Below are positions 22,803 to 32,935 of a DNA stretch of 64,000 nt, piece by piece. Under the pieces are notes generated by a model. That model saw only the letters and a program-made list of their open reading frames with translations, had not been told where the DNA came from and did not search any database. This DNA is from Lyophyllum atratum (Eukaryota > Basidiomycota > Agaricomycetes > Agaricales > Lyophyllaceae): NCBI GenBank assembly GCA_014905825.1, contig JACGCN010000004.1:62001-126000 (forward strand), read 5' to 3'. How positions within the stretch are numbered: position 1 is the stretch's first letter; each line of letters begins with the position of its first letter. The position numbers and the translations under genes are program-made.

Positions 22803-22894
22803 GGCGCTATAGCCAAGTGGTTACGGCGACAGATTTGAATTACTTCACTATCTGTTCCTCTTTGAGGGCGTAGGTTCGAACCCTGCTGGCGTCG
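22803..22894 (+). tRNA. tRNA-Ser (anticodon UGA) with 10-nt intron
   Basis: Same cloverleaf as tRNA-Ser(CGA) at 11,119. The acceptor stem is GGCGCTA/TGGCGTC, and the anticodon stem ACAGA/TCTGT has loop TT-TGA-A. The intron is 10 nt (TTACTTCACT). The variable arm is CCTC TTT GAGG and the T arm is GTAGG-TTCGAAC-CCTGC. The mature length is 82 nt. It reads UCA and, by modification, other UCN codons. Confidence 0.93.
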
Positions 22895-23038
22895 AGTGGT
22901 GCTGAAAAGCCAAGTTTTTGTCGGCTAGCACTTTTGTCTTAGTGCTCCGTCTAGTAGGTAGGTTGAAGGTTCCCTCCTGCATCGATCTGATTCGATCATG
23001 TATACAGAGTTGTAAAAAAACTTATGCTTCGATAGAAG

Positions 23039-23820
23039 TTATGCTTCAACCTCTTTCTCCACTTCCCATTCATTCGGCACAACCTTGTACACCTTTTTCA
23101 ACACCTTTGTCCCCTTCTTCATTAGGGCCTCCTGTCGCGCTTTCAGTCCCAGATCAACGAGGTCCCACAAGCAATCGGGTAATTCTGTTACACCCTGTAC
23201 AGCATGGGACAGCCTCCTCTCTGTTCTCGAATATCCGCTCACTGTGATGAATTTGAAGCGACCCTTCAGTGACATGGCCTTTGACGTTTCTAACGTAGTC
23301 TGTGAGGGGGACTTCGAAGAAGAAGTCGGAGCGGAAGATATGACCAAATGATAATTGGGAGCGCAGCTGTAATCACGAGTAATGGACCACGCGCTTCGCA
23401 ATGAGCCATTCGTCGGAAGCATCAAAACGTCCTTCGCAACGGCGAGCAGGGCAGTGGAGTCCTCAATAGAGACAAGCAGTACGCGCCCAGCCCCGTCGAC
23501 TGCGACAAGCTGGCTACTGCGCTCATGATCTGATGGCCCGGGGTGCAAGGAAAATAAAGCGACCACCATGCCCCCTCCCCCGAACGAGGTTATGGTAAAG
23601 GCGAACTTCAGGCTCGACTGTGATGGGGAAAAGGTTTTGGGTGTGGGATGTGGAGTCAAAAGGGCTCTTTGGTACCAGGCGGAGAGTGGAGAAGGAGAGG
23701 TCGACGACGGGGATTCATGGGATCTCGTGGTCGTCGGCATCTCAAAGGATAGGCTGATAGGTAGGTCTAGTTTGTATACTTGTTTGAGCGTTGTGAAAGT
23801 CGAGCACCTAGACTTACAAT
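23039..23820 (-). CDS. hypothetical protein, divergent from the DUF4238 gene
   Basis: A long minus-strand frame ends with TAA at 23,039. From ATG 23,740 it encodes 233 residues (MPTTTRSHESPSSTS...). The same frame stays open upstream with coding-like sequence (TFTTLKQVYKLDLPISLSFE) to about 23,810, so the true start probably lies in one more 5' exon in 23,820-23,960. Beta-rich segments such as FTITSFGGGGMVVALFSLHP, SQLVAVDGAGRVLLVSIEDS and GRFKFITVSGYS could come from a propeller-like fold, but no repeat motif is clear. The C-terminus is basic (KKGTKVLKKVYKVVPNEW). I do not recognise the family, and the 5' end is unresolved. Confidence 0.5.
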
Positions 23821-23980
23821 TTTAGACGCTTCCCAGGCCATGGACCCACACAACCAGTGCATGAGTACATATGGGAATCACCGGTCCAGAAGCGCCCACC
23901 CGGATCTGACAGTCCTTAAAAGAAGCTCTGTCTTCTGCTAAGTCAACCGCTTCGAGCCGCCTTTCTCCCCCTTCTGACCA

Positions 23981-25970
23981 ATGCCTCCCAAGTCCACTGC
24001 CACCCCGCCCGCCGCCAACACAGCATCCAAAGACCAATACCACCATTTCATCCCTCGTTTCATTCTGCGCCGATATCATGTCGCAGCAGCGAACATGTAC
24101 GCATGCACCTTCATTCCCGCCGCCTGTATACCATATATTTGAGCTGACGCTGTCCAGACCTCAGCAAAAACGTCGTAAATACAAAACGTTCGAGGAACGC
24201 GCAGCCGAAACGGTCCTCGTCTTCGATATCCCGTCTTTGACTCTGAGCAACCAATCCCTAAACAACGTCTACGGCGTCCAGAATCTGTATCGCGACGTCA
24301 GCGCGCAGGACGTCAACGAGCTGGAGAAAGCTCTCTCTGTCCTGGAGAACCACGCCGCGAGGGTCATCAACAATTTACACGTCCATACAGAAGACGACTT
24401 CCTCCTGAATCGCAAAGACCTGTACCACCTCCGAAAATTCCTCTTCATCATGCACTACCGACAGAGTAAGCTATCCAGCACTTACTTCCAGGAAGACCAT
24501 CCCGAGAACCGCCCTCTCATTCCATGGCTCAAGAACTTTAGGAGGAAGCACGGTTTGAAGACTTCGGCCGATATGTGGCTTTTCACGATTCGCTATTATA
24601 TTGAGACATCGCATTCCGTGATATGTAAGCAGGCGGACGAGATGTATCAGAAGTACGGGCGAGATGTGGTAAACCGTCTTGCAATCGACCCCGAGATGGA
24701 GTATTATTATGCCCTGGCATACGCGACGCAGGCACAAGAGTATTTTCTGGGCTTTTGGGAAGCACCAGAGGGGACGGAGTTTATCCTGGGCCAGAACGGC
24801 TTCGGCCTCTGGGAGGGAAATTCATTCCCGTTGTCAAAGATGCATCGCCTATTCGTTGTCAGTCCACGGTTCGCGGTCGTGTTGCGGCAAAAGAAGATGC
24901 TCCCCGGCAACCTTCGAAACCAGCCGTTCTTGAACACCGATTTCAAGGACATCAAACAGGAACCGGCCAGGATAACCCTCGCAGCCCAGGGGAAGGAGAG
25001 TGATGCCGATCTTTTTGCATTTCGGATCACCCGCCTTACGAAGGCGCAGATGCAGGCGTTTAATTCGGTCGTACTGTGCAATGTGCGAGTCGATGGCGCC
25101 ATCACCTTCACCTCCAAGGAGTATGTTCTTGGTGTTCTGCGCGAGCACTGCGCGTCGCGGGAGTATTCGTCCGACCGCGCCAGATACCAACCCCTCATTG
25201 AAGTGTTGTCCTCCCCAGCCCCGAGCCCGTCCCCTACAGCGGTACAAGCGTCTCCGATAACCTTCGACAAGCCAGTGGAGCATTATGCGGTGGCATACAA
25301 TTTCCGTATTCTCGAGAGGCAAACTCCGTCGCTGGATAATGAGGCACATACCCTATCCAGAACGACTGGCCGATCCAGGATCCCATCTAGCTTACTGACG
25401 AAACATAGAGCGATACTGGAGAGCGCTGTCCTGATAATACTGCAACGAACTGTCTCCCGACCCCCTTCCGCACCTCCCAGCCCACTGCACCCGGAAGCCG
25501 GTGGTTCTCACTCTGTCGAATCCGATGGCGACCCCGACACTCAATTTAGACGCATGCTCGGGAGGATTGATGATGGATCTTTCACATTCCTTTCGCGCTA
25601 CGATCAGGCCCATCACCTCCTTTCCATGTGCGATATGGACATACAACAAGGAAACCCATTTTTTTCTGAAATCAGAAGGGTTTCTGTCCAGGTGATTGAA
25701 CGCTTCACCGAGATCCTGCGAGAGCCTGCTCGAGGCTTCGCCCCCAGGCCGCATGCGCAGCTAGTTGAACATATGTCGGCAGAGCAATCTACTCTGTTGT
25801 TCGGATGGATGAAGGGTCTCGTAGGAATGCTCGGCCTTCAAACAAAGACCAACGCCGCCAACGGCTATGTGTCAATGAGCGACGTTGTGATTCTTCGCTT
25901 TCTGAGATGGATTGTGCAGAACAGACATGACACGCTGTCGATACTCCTTCCCATTGATATCATGTCGTAG
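23981..25970 (+). CDS. DUF4238 domain protein
   Basis: Two exons: 23,981-24,096 and 24,158-25,970, separated by a 61-nt gtacgc...ccag intron. The start MPPKSTATPPAANTASKDQY is followed by HHFIPRFILRRYH, the N-terminal signature of DUF4238 (a QH..P..YLR.F-like motif). Characteristic helices follow: ERAAETVLVFDIPSL, VQNLYRDVSAQDVNELEKAL, RKDLYHLRKFLFIMHYRQSK and a YALAYATQAQEYFLGFWEA segment; the FILGQNGFGLWEG block is typical of the middle of this family. The C-terminal half (from about residue 390) carries a Pro/Ser-rich linker and a second helical region ending VQNRHDTLSILLPIDIMS. Total about 642 residues. The biochemical role of DUF4238 is unknown. Two decayed relatives lie in the duplication at 5.4-10.6 kb. 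Confidence 0.8.
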
Positions 25971-27889
25971 TGAGTTCTTCTAGCTTCCGGTCTTCCACTA
26001 TAGCTTGTGACCTTGTAACCATCGCGATGAATCGTCCAAATATTTAAATTCTTCAAAGATGTGGGCTATGTGAGGGCTGGATTGAGGTCTCCGCATGCAC
26101 TGTCCGCGCCGAAACCGATGGATTCACGAGTTTCGTAGTGTCTGAGCGAGAGTGTGATGTCAAGAATAGAAAGCGGACGAGTTGTCCGACAGAATCCACC
26201 GGTAGATAGGGAGGTCATAAATGATAAAGGCCTCGAGATCGCTTGGGGTTGGACGCCACCACGACATGCATGATATATTGTTTAAGACTTGCCACTCTAT
26301 ATGATAAATCTCGCCAACAATTTCTGGTGATTCGCGTTGAGACATACTATACGGATGAAGAAAGGATTACTGCTTACCAGTGAACCTTAATATTCAACCT
26401 ACCACCTTCGCGGAATAACCTAATGTGATCGATGCAAGAAGACTTATAGAGAATAGAAATTACCAGTGGCCCAGGACGGCCACTCGAGGACCTTGACAAG
26501 TTGCAGACTCCGAGTTGACTCCGAGGTGGCAAAATATTAGACGGGTCATCTGGAGTTTACAACCGACTGAAAATTCCCACAATCCTTTGCCCAATTCGAG
26601 CCACAACGGTCGCGATGAGACCACACATGTACACTGGCCATCGACTGGCCATTAAACCCTTTCTCGTTTCCCTTCTCTGACTTGCGCCAACGTCTGGCAA
26701 ATGTATGGGACCCTCCGACTCGCGCTGATTTCAGAACAGGTCGCTGTCATCAAAGATTGGCCATGTTGAGACCAGCTCGTCACGGATGCCGCTCGGTGAT
26801 GGGCAGGGGGAAGCACGCCAATACCAGCATCGGGTACGCCCTCTTCATGCGGCCCGACCTCGAAACGGATGTCTGCTAGCGCCTGTCGGGGAATGCCATG
26901 CTACCGCCGGACAAGGACTGCCCCGGCCCGTGCAAGACGGCTGAGATCTATTGGGAAAGGACAAGAACCGATTCCATGTGCTGTTTGGCGGCGATGGGGA
27001 AGCGGCGAATCTCCATGGGGAGCCGCATGGTCCTCCGTCATCAGTCCTATCCGTCTGAGGATATGTAAAGCTGCGGCATGAGGGAGAAAAATGGCTTGGG
27101 AAGCGGCTGACAGACAACTCGCTGTTTCCTAGGGCCGAAATGGGTATAAATATGTGAGCGTTCTTCACCAATTCTTTCGGTCGCTGGCTCATGCTTTGCA
27201 CAAAACGAGAAACTGCACATGGTCTTCGTGTCCAGGGTACAACGCATCTCTTACTACACTTACCTACAAGAATCGAGCAATTTGAATTCTCCTACTTCAC
27301 CGACACATTCGTTTACGCTCCCCCAACCCCGCCTCGCCTTCGTCCAAGAAACTCCTCATGAGCCCTTCCGTCGCCGATTCGGTGGATAGCCAAAGTCCTA
27401 AACTAGGGCTTCCCTACATATCGTTGACACGCACCTCTCCTATCGGACCTCGAGACGGAGAAGATGTACCTAGGCAGCGGGTACACCGACTCCATTCGTG
27501 TTCAGCTGAGCCAGCTACATTTCGTACATTTTCACAGACATTTGGCAGCTCAGGCTCGAGAAGGCGCTTTGAGGGCGTGATTTGGGAGAGGAAGCGAGGA
27601 CAGCGAAATGTTCGAGGAAGAAAGAGTTGAATCGGGTATCAGCGATACGAGTCGAAGGAGCCGTTTTCTAGATCGGGTATTGACTGGGATCGAACCTCCC
27701 GTTTCCAACACTTTCGGCGGTCACTAGAGTAATGAAGAGCCAAGCTTCGTGGGAGAGTGCCTAATCGGACTACAAGCCTATCTCAGAACTTGATACGGAC
27801 AAGCTGAATTAGGACACTGAGACATTTTGTCAAAGCTGGCAACTGAGAGACGTCCTCTTGATGATTTCCGCTACTTGTCCAGCATACCT
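25971..27889. other. 1.9 kb intergenic, no supportable gene
   Basis: Only short open frames. One of 90 codons at 27,358-27,630 starts with ATG and is Arg/Ser-rich but has no domain or splice partner. A tRNA T-arm-like word occurs at 27,685 without the rest of a cloverleaf. Confidence 0.5.
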
Positions 27890-29138
27890 ATGGGTCCCTT
27901 GCCTGTTCTTCTAGGCTTGTTCTTCGGTTCTTTAGGCTATGGCGAGTACCTTCACTGTCATCTATATCCCTCGGTTCCTCTGATACAGCTGTTGGGACCA
28001 GGAATCAACATAGTCACGTTCTTCATATGCATTCTCAAGCTGCTGGTCGTTGGGGGGAACCTCAAATCGAGACATGAAACCAACTATCCGATGACTGGAG
28101 CCGCGGTGTCAATGTTCATCATCGCTACGTGCGATATCGTCGTTGAAGTCTGCCAGGACGTAACGGTTTTCGTTGACAAGAACTTTGAGGCCGACCCGCG
28201 AGTCGGTGGTGGCGGCTCTCAGTGGTGGGCCGTGTCTCTATTCTCTTTCTTTGTTGCTCAGATGACTCTTGGGGACATCATCCTTGTGCGCGTTTCAATG
28301 ATCATCAAGGCCCGGATACTCATCCTTATCAGATATACCGGTGTTTCATTGTTTGGAATCGTACATGGAAGGTCATCGTCGCCCCCATAGTATTATCGCT
28401 GGCCGCTGTAGGTGAGTGTCTCGATGTGATCATCCAGTGGGGTTTTACGGTATCATTCAGGTTGCGGTGTTTCCGTGGTTATCATAGCCTTGACCACCTA
28501 CTTCACCAGCGATCGCGGCCGCATCACGCCGCTCATAACCAGCATGCTCACAGTGACCCTCGCGTCAAACTTTTTATCGTCCTTTCTCATTGTATTCCGT
28601 ATTTGGGGCGTTCACAGGGAGTCAGCTCGGTATAAAATGAGTGGCCAGGATGACCCGTTACCACGGGCAATCCGGGTCACCGTCGAAGCGGGTCTCATTT
28701 ACACGACGTCGCTTATTGTTCTTCTGGCAATCCACGTCAACGGAGGCGGAGCTCAACATACCGTGTCGCGTTTGGTATATTCACCTCATTGTTCCCAAAT
28801 ACCTTTTCATTAACAACTTTGTCTGCGGATAGATCGTCCAAATAATCGTAAGGAAGCTTTCGTATGCTTGTTATGTACTCTGACTGTTTTTTTATTAGGG
28901 GATTGCGTTCAACTTGGTCATCAGTTGCACAACGCCTAAATTCTCAGATTCTCATATTCTTTCCATCGTACCCGAAGTGCCTCCACAACCAATGGTGATC
29001 AGCAAAGAGGTTGTCATATCCCGGGACCCCCCTGAAGAGTCCCGGAAACGCTCTCGTATCCGCGGTCAGGAAGCGAGTACTGAGAGGCAGCGAAGCGCAC
29101 CTACTTGGAAACACCCTGAGTTGGATATTAATGCTTAG
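27890..29138 (+). CDS. multi-pass membrane protein of the agaricomycete DUF6533/6534-like type
   Basis: Hydrophobic exons splice cleanly. GDIILV is joined through a gtgcgc...atcag intron to IYRCFIVWNRTWKVIVAPIV, the hallmark motif of this fungal 7-TM-like group. The coding then runs through LSLAAVGCGVSVVIIALTTY, NFLSSFLIVFRIWGVHRESA and RVTVEAGLIYTTSLIVLLAI. A very short exon (IVQII, about 28,833-28,847) leads to GIAFNLVISCTTPKF. A cytoplasmic charged tail follows and ends PELDINA, with the stop at 29,136. The start at 27,890 (MGPLPVLLGLFFGSLGYG) is the first ATG of the open frame, but an additional or alternative first exon is possible because GYGEYLHCHLYP looks interrupted. Function unknown; expansions of such genes are common in mushrooms. 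Confidence 0.6.
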
Positions 29139-29973
29139 GCTTTGGTACGAGCTTGCGTACTTATGTATGTTTGGAATAAATTGGACGAAACGTCTGCCGA
29201 CTGTGTATGCTGGCGTCACAGAGCGCCGTTCGACGACTGATATGTACGTACTCGTACGCAACGCGCTTCAATCAGTTCCAATATTCAGTCCACCTCCAGT
29301 GATGATTCCTCAGGCCCGACAATGACAGCGTAGACACCTTTCTTCCTCGCCATCCGTAAAGCCTCCACTCGCAGTTCCTGATCCCACGACTGGCCCTGCA
29401 ATACTTTGAGAACCAAGGTTTCCCAACCACACACTTCCATCGCCCGCACCCAAAACGCCTTGCATACTGCACCCCGGTCCGATAACTACTTTCAGTGCGC
29501 TATCATGCTATGCTTTCCTTGCCTGGGCGTGTTTTCGTGCCTCAAAAAGGTCATCCCCCTCGCGACTACTGAGATAGGTATGAGTAGTCTCACGGATCTC
29601 CGAGTCTGTGACTTATATTCACCAAGTCATCTTCCCTGTCGGTCTCAGTCGCGCTGAAGTTGATAAGGCCAAGTTCAGAGCTTTGTTTTATCTTGAGCGC
29701 AAAGGCCGATGAATGAAGAGAACAGAGAATTTCTGCGCATGGGCGACAAATTGAAAGACGTGTTGGTTGATTTGTTCCCCGGTTCCCCGACTGATCTTAT
29801 CGTCTGACGGGAATGGTTCTCATACTGATTATCTTATCTGGACTTCTCAAAAGTTGTAATATATCTGTGACGTCACGAGTCGAAAGCTCCTCTTCCTCAA
29901 GCGCTAAGCTTCACAAACTTCCCAGTCCAACGTCGAAGCGTTCGGAACGAGCCAGAGTCATTCTTTAGGAATC
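29139..29973. other. intergenic, promoter of the K+ channel gene
   Basis: No gene or repeat is supported. Small open frames at 29,272-29,657 lack coding signs. Confidence 0.5.
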
Positions 29974-32065
29974 ATGAATGATCCCGGTCTCGATGAAACA
30001 ATTGAAGAGGGGTTTAACAACATTACCCATACCCTTAAGGAGCAAGTGTCTCGAAACAGTGGGCATTCATCAGGCGCAAGGGCTGCCTTTCGCCATGAAC
30101 TGAAAGTCGACGAAGAGGAGGAAGAAGTAGGATTCGACCAACCCAAGTGCGTAATCACTCTAAACTCTCAAATTTTTACGCTGAAGGAGAAATTCAGACG
30201 GTGGTGGTTCACCTCAACAGCCTTTCCTTTAATCGCTGGGACCTTCGGGCCTTTGGCTAATTTATTCTCGGTCTGCGGCCTTGTACAAACCTGGCGCGTC
30301 GCTATACCGGATGGAGAGACTGAAATAGCAGGGACGAGCGTGAAGGATCCGCCATGGTATCTCAGAAGTCAATACCTGAACTAATCTACTCTGAGCTGAG
30401 CGAGTCTCCGTCTAGGTTACTTGCTTTGAACTCGATATCGCTAGCATTGGCTCTCATAGCAAATGGCCTTCTACTCCTCAATTTCGCACACCGAATACGT
30501 TACTCGATAGCTCAGCCGTTCACAATCGCTCTATGGTTAGTCTAGTTGATTACACGACGCGAAGTTGTATCAGTTATCTAACGGTCCTCAGGTACATCGC
30601 CGCGATCTTCCTCATCGTTCCCTTAGGTCTGACACGAGACCTTGTGGTGCAGCCAACATCCACGCACGCATTCGGTCAGGCATACTACTATGCCCTTATT
30701 TCAGCAGCTATCTACACGATTGTGGCGACCCTCCTCCTCCTCAATGTGCTAGGAGCGTACGCCTTCAAGGCATATCCGCCCTCCTTCAACTCTCTCACTA
30801 TCCCTCAACGGACCCTCATGCTCCAAAGCATATCATATATCCTATACCTCGCTTTGGGTGCTGGCGTATTTTCCGCTGCTGAGGGGTGGCATTATACCGA
30901 CGGGTTATATTGGGCCGACTACACCCTTCTCACCATCGGTCTGGGTACCGACTTCCCACTTCAGACGACACTCGCTCAGGCACTTCTCATCCCGTACGCA
31001 GCGTGCGGCATCACCATGATCGGTCTCGTGATTGGAAGCGTCCGAGGGTTGGTATTGGAGCGAGCGAAGATGAAAGTCATCCGGAGAAATCTGGCGAAGC
31101 AACGGCAGACACATATCGACCATACGGACAAGCCTGACGAAGAGTGGAAAGAGCAGGAGTTCAAGTCTATGCGGCGGATAGAGCATAAAGCAGAAATCAT
31201 GCAACAGTACTCCGCCCTTGCGACCTCGTTTTTTGCCTATTTAATCGTCTGGTTCGGGGGCGCGCTTGTATTCTGGTACTCGGAAGCGGTAAGACACAGT
31301 ATTCTCTCGTTCGAACTTGAACGCTCACGGGTATTCTAGAAACCACAGAAGTGGAGATACTTCGAGGCTATGTATTTTGCATACACTTCGCTGCTGACCA
31401 TCGGTTATGGCGACTTCTATCCTCAATCAAACGCTGGAAAGCCGTTCTTCGTGGTCTGGTCCCTAATTGCGGTACCCACTGTCACGGTTCTCATCTCAAC
31501 CATGGGAGATACCATCGTTCAGTGGCTAAGAAAAGGAACACTTTGGCTAGGGCAAAGGACTGTCTTGCCAGAACGGGACAGGCCCCGGAAGCGCAACTCA
31601 AGCGAGGCGCAAACGGACGACGCCACAGCGGCCGATGACGGTGATTCAATCAAAAGGCTGGGTGGCGATGTGGAGCATCTTGGAGAGGCGATTGAAAAGG
31701 GAGAAGAAGAACGGGGGCGAGGCGGCAGCTTAGCCGCCAGAATCGCCCGAGAGATAAGTGGCGTGGCGAAGGATGTTGGAAGCAAGCCGCCTAGGAAGTA
31801 CGGCTGGGACGAGTGGATAAGGTGGCTCGATTTGCTGGGCATGAATAGCGAAAACCAGTCGAAGGAAGGCCAGACGGAAAGTTCTGGACTATCGTCGAGT
31901 AGAAGGGGGGGATCAGATTGGACATGGCTAGGTAAAGATGGTCCACTTTTTAGCAGAGTTTCTGAAACAGAATGGGTGCTTGGTAAGTTGTGTTCGCGGC
32001 TGGAAGAGGTCTTGGAGAAGGAGTTGGATGACGCTGCTCGACGAGATAAAAACAGCCATTCCTAA
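29974..32065 (+). CDS. TOK-type two-pore outward-rectifying potassium channel
   Basis: Plasma-membrane K+ channel. The N-terminus is acidic and cytoplasmic (MNDPGLDETIEEGFNN... KVDEEEEEVGFDQP). First membrane segments are WWFTSTAFPLIAGTFGPLAN and LNSISLALALIANGLLLLNF. Further spans are YIAAIFLIVPLGLTRDLV, YYYALISAAIYTIVATLLLL and SISYILYLALGAGVFSA. The first pore reads YWADYTLLTIGLGTDFP, then IPYAACGITMIGLVIGSVRG. A basic linker (KVIRRNLAKQRQTH) follows, then FFAYLIVWFGGALVFWYSE. The second pore reads YFAYTSLLTIGYGDFYP, then FFVVWSLIAVPTVTVLISTM. The C-terminal tail is long, charged and Gly/Ser-rich, ending DKNSHS with TAA at 32,063. Both selectivity filters (GLG and GYG) are intact, and the eight-TM, two-pore plan matches the fungal TOK family. 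About five introns; the exon 1/2 joint near 30,357-30,399 is inferred from frame. Confidence 0.88.
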
Positions 32066-32440
32066 TACCCATCATGATACATCATCTACCGACGCGAGAA
32101 ATGTGCATATCGGAGAGACTCAACGTGATGTTGTGCCGCAGATGGTATGACATGTCACGCATGCAAACGCTTGGACATGCCTCTACGTTGTTAGGATACC
32201 GGCCGTTGCACCGACCACAAACTGTGCCACAGCCAGCTGTGAGCCTGTTACTATTGCTATCACCACAACGCGATATCTCTGAATCTTGATAGTCACTCGT
32301 GAATAACTTGAGGTCCTTCACGGTACGGCATGGTGTAAGTTTGGTCACTCACATGCCACGATATTCTCCATGCTTCAGATTCTAGAGAGCTTGGTCATCA
32401 TCGTGTATCCACCGCTTAAACAGAAAGGAAAAAAACCCTT
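32066..32440. other. 3' flank of channel gene, left of transposon
   Basis: No gene seen. This is ordinary flanking DNA up to the target-site duplication. Confidence 0.5.
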
Positions 32441-32448
32441 ATAATCCT
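32441..32448. repeat. left target-site duplication ATAATCCT
   Basis: The 8 bp directly preceding the left terminus (GGCTCG...) are identical to the 8 bp directly following the right terminus at 38,447-38,454. This is the expected scar of an 8-bp staggered insertion. Confidence 0.92.
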
Positions 32449-32935
32449 GGCTCGTTACCAATAGGAGTGGGGATACCAGATACCAGATACCAGATGCTGA
32501 CATAGAAAATCCACGTGCGTTTTGCCACGTGACCGGCGCTTCCCACGTCCGAGAGAATTGCAAGTTACCTCGAACGCGTGTGTCCCGCTGCCCCCTCCTC
32601 TCCCAGTGTCTCGCATCGCCGACTGGGATGTATTCATTGTCTTCGTTGTCCTGCTATATGATTGTGTCCACCACTAGAAGAGTAGCAACATAGATGTTGT
32701 GCAATGAGTCTCTTTCCGAGTGAATGGCTAATTTCGATTGGTGATCGGTGCGATCGAAACACATCTACGACACATCGACGGCGACCGCTCCAGAGTCCAG
32801 AGAGGTACCGTTCGGCTCAGTCAGCTTTTCTCCCAAGGCCGTTACTCGCTTCCTTGGAAAACACCCTAGACCAGTTGGCCTTTTCGGACCCCCGAATTCT
32901 CGTAGTCCTCTGTTACTTGCATCTAAAAGGGTAAC

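Noticed and set aside
27358..27630. 90-codon Arg/Ser-rich frame upstream of the membrane-protein gene
   Set aside because: No recognisable domain and no frame-preserving splice to the downstream exons.
27660..27725. T-arm-like gggatcgaacctccc word suggesting a minus-strand tRNA
   Set aside because: No matching acceptor stem or anticodon arm around it.
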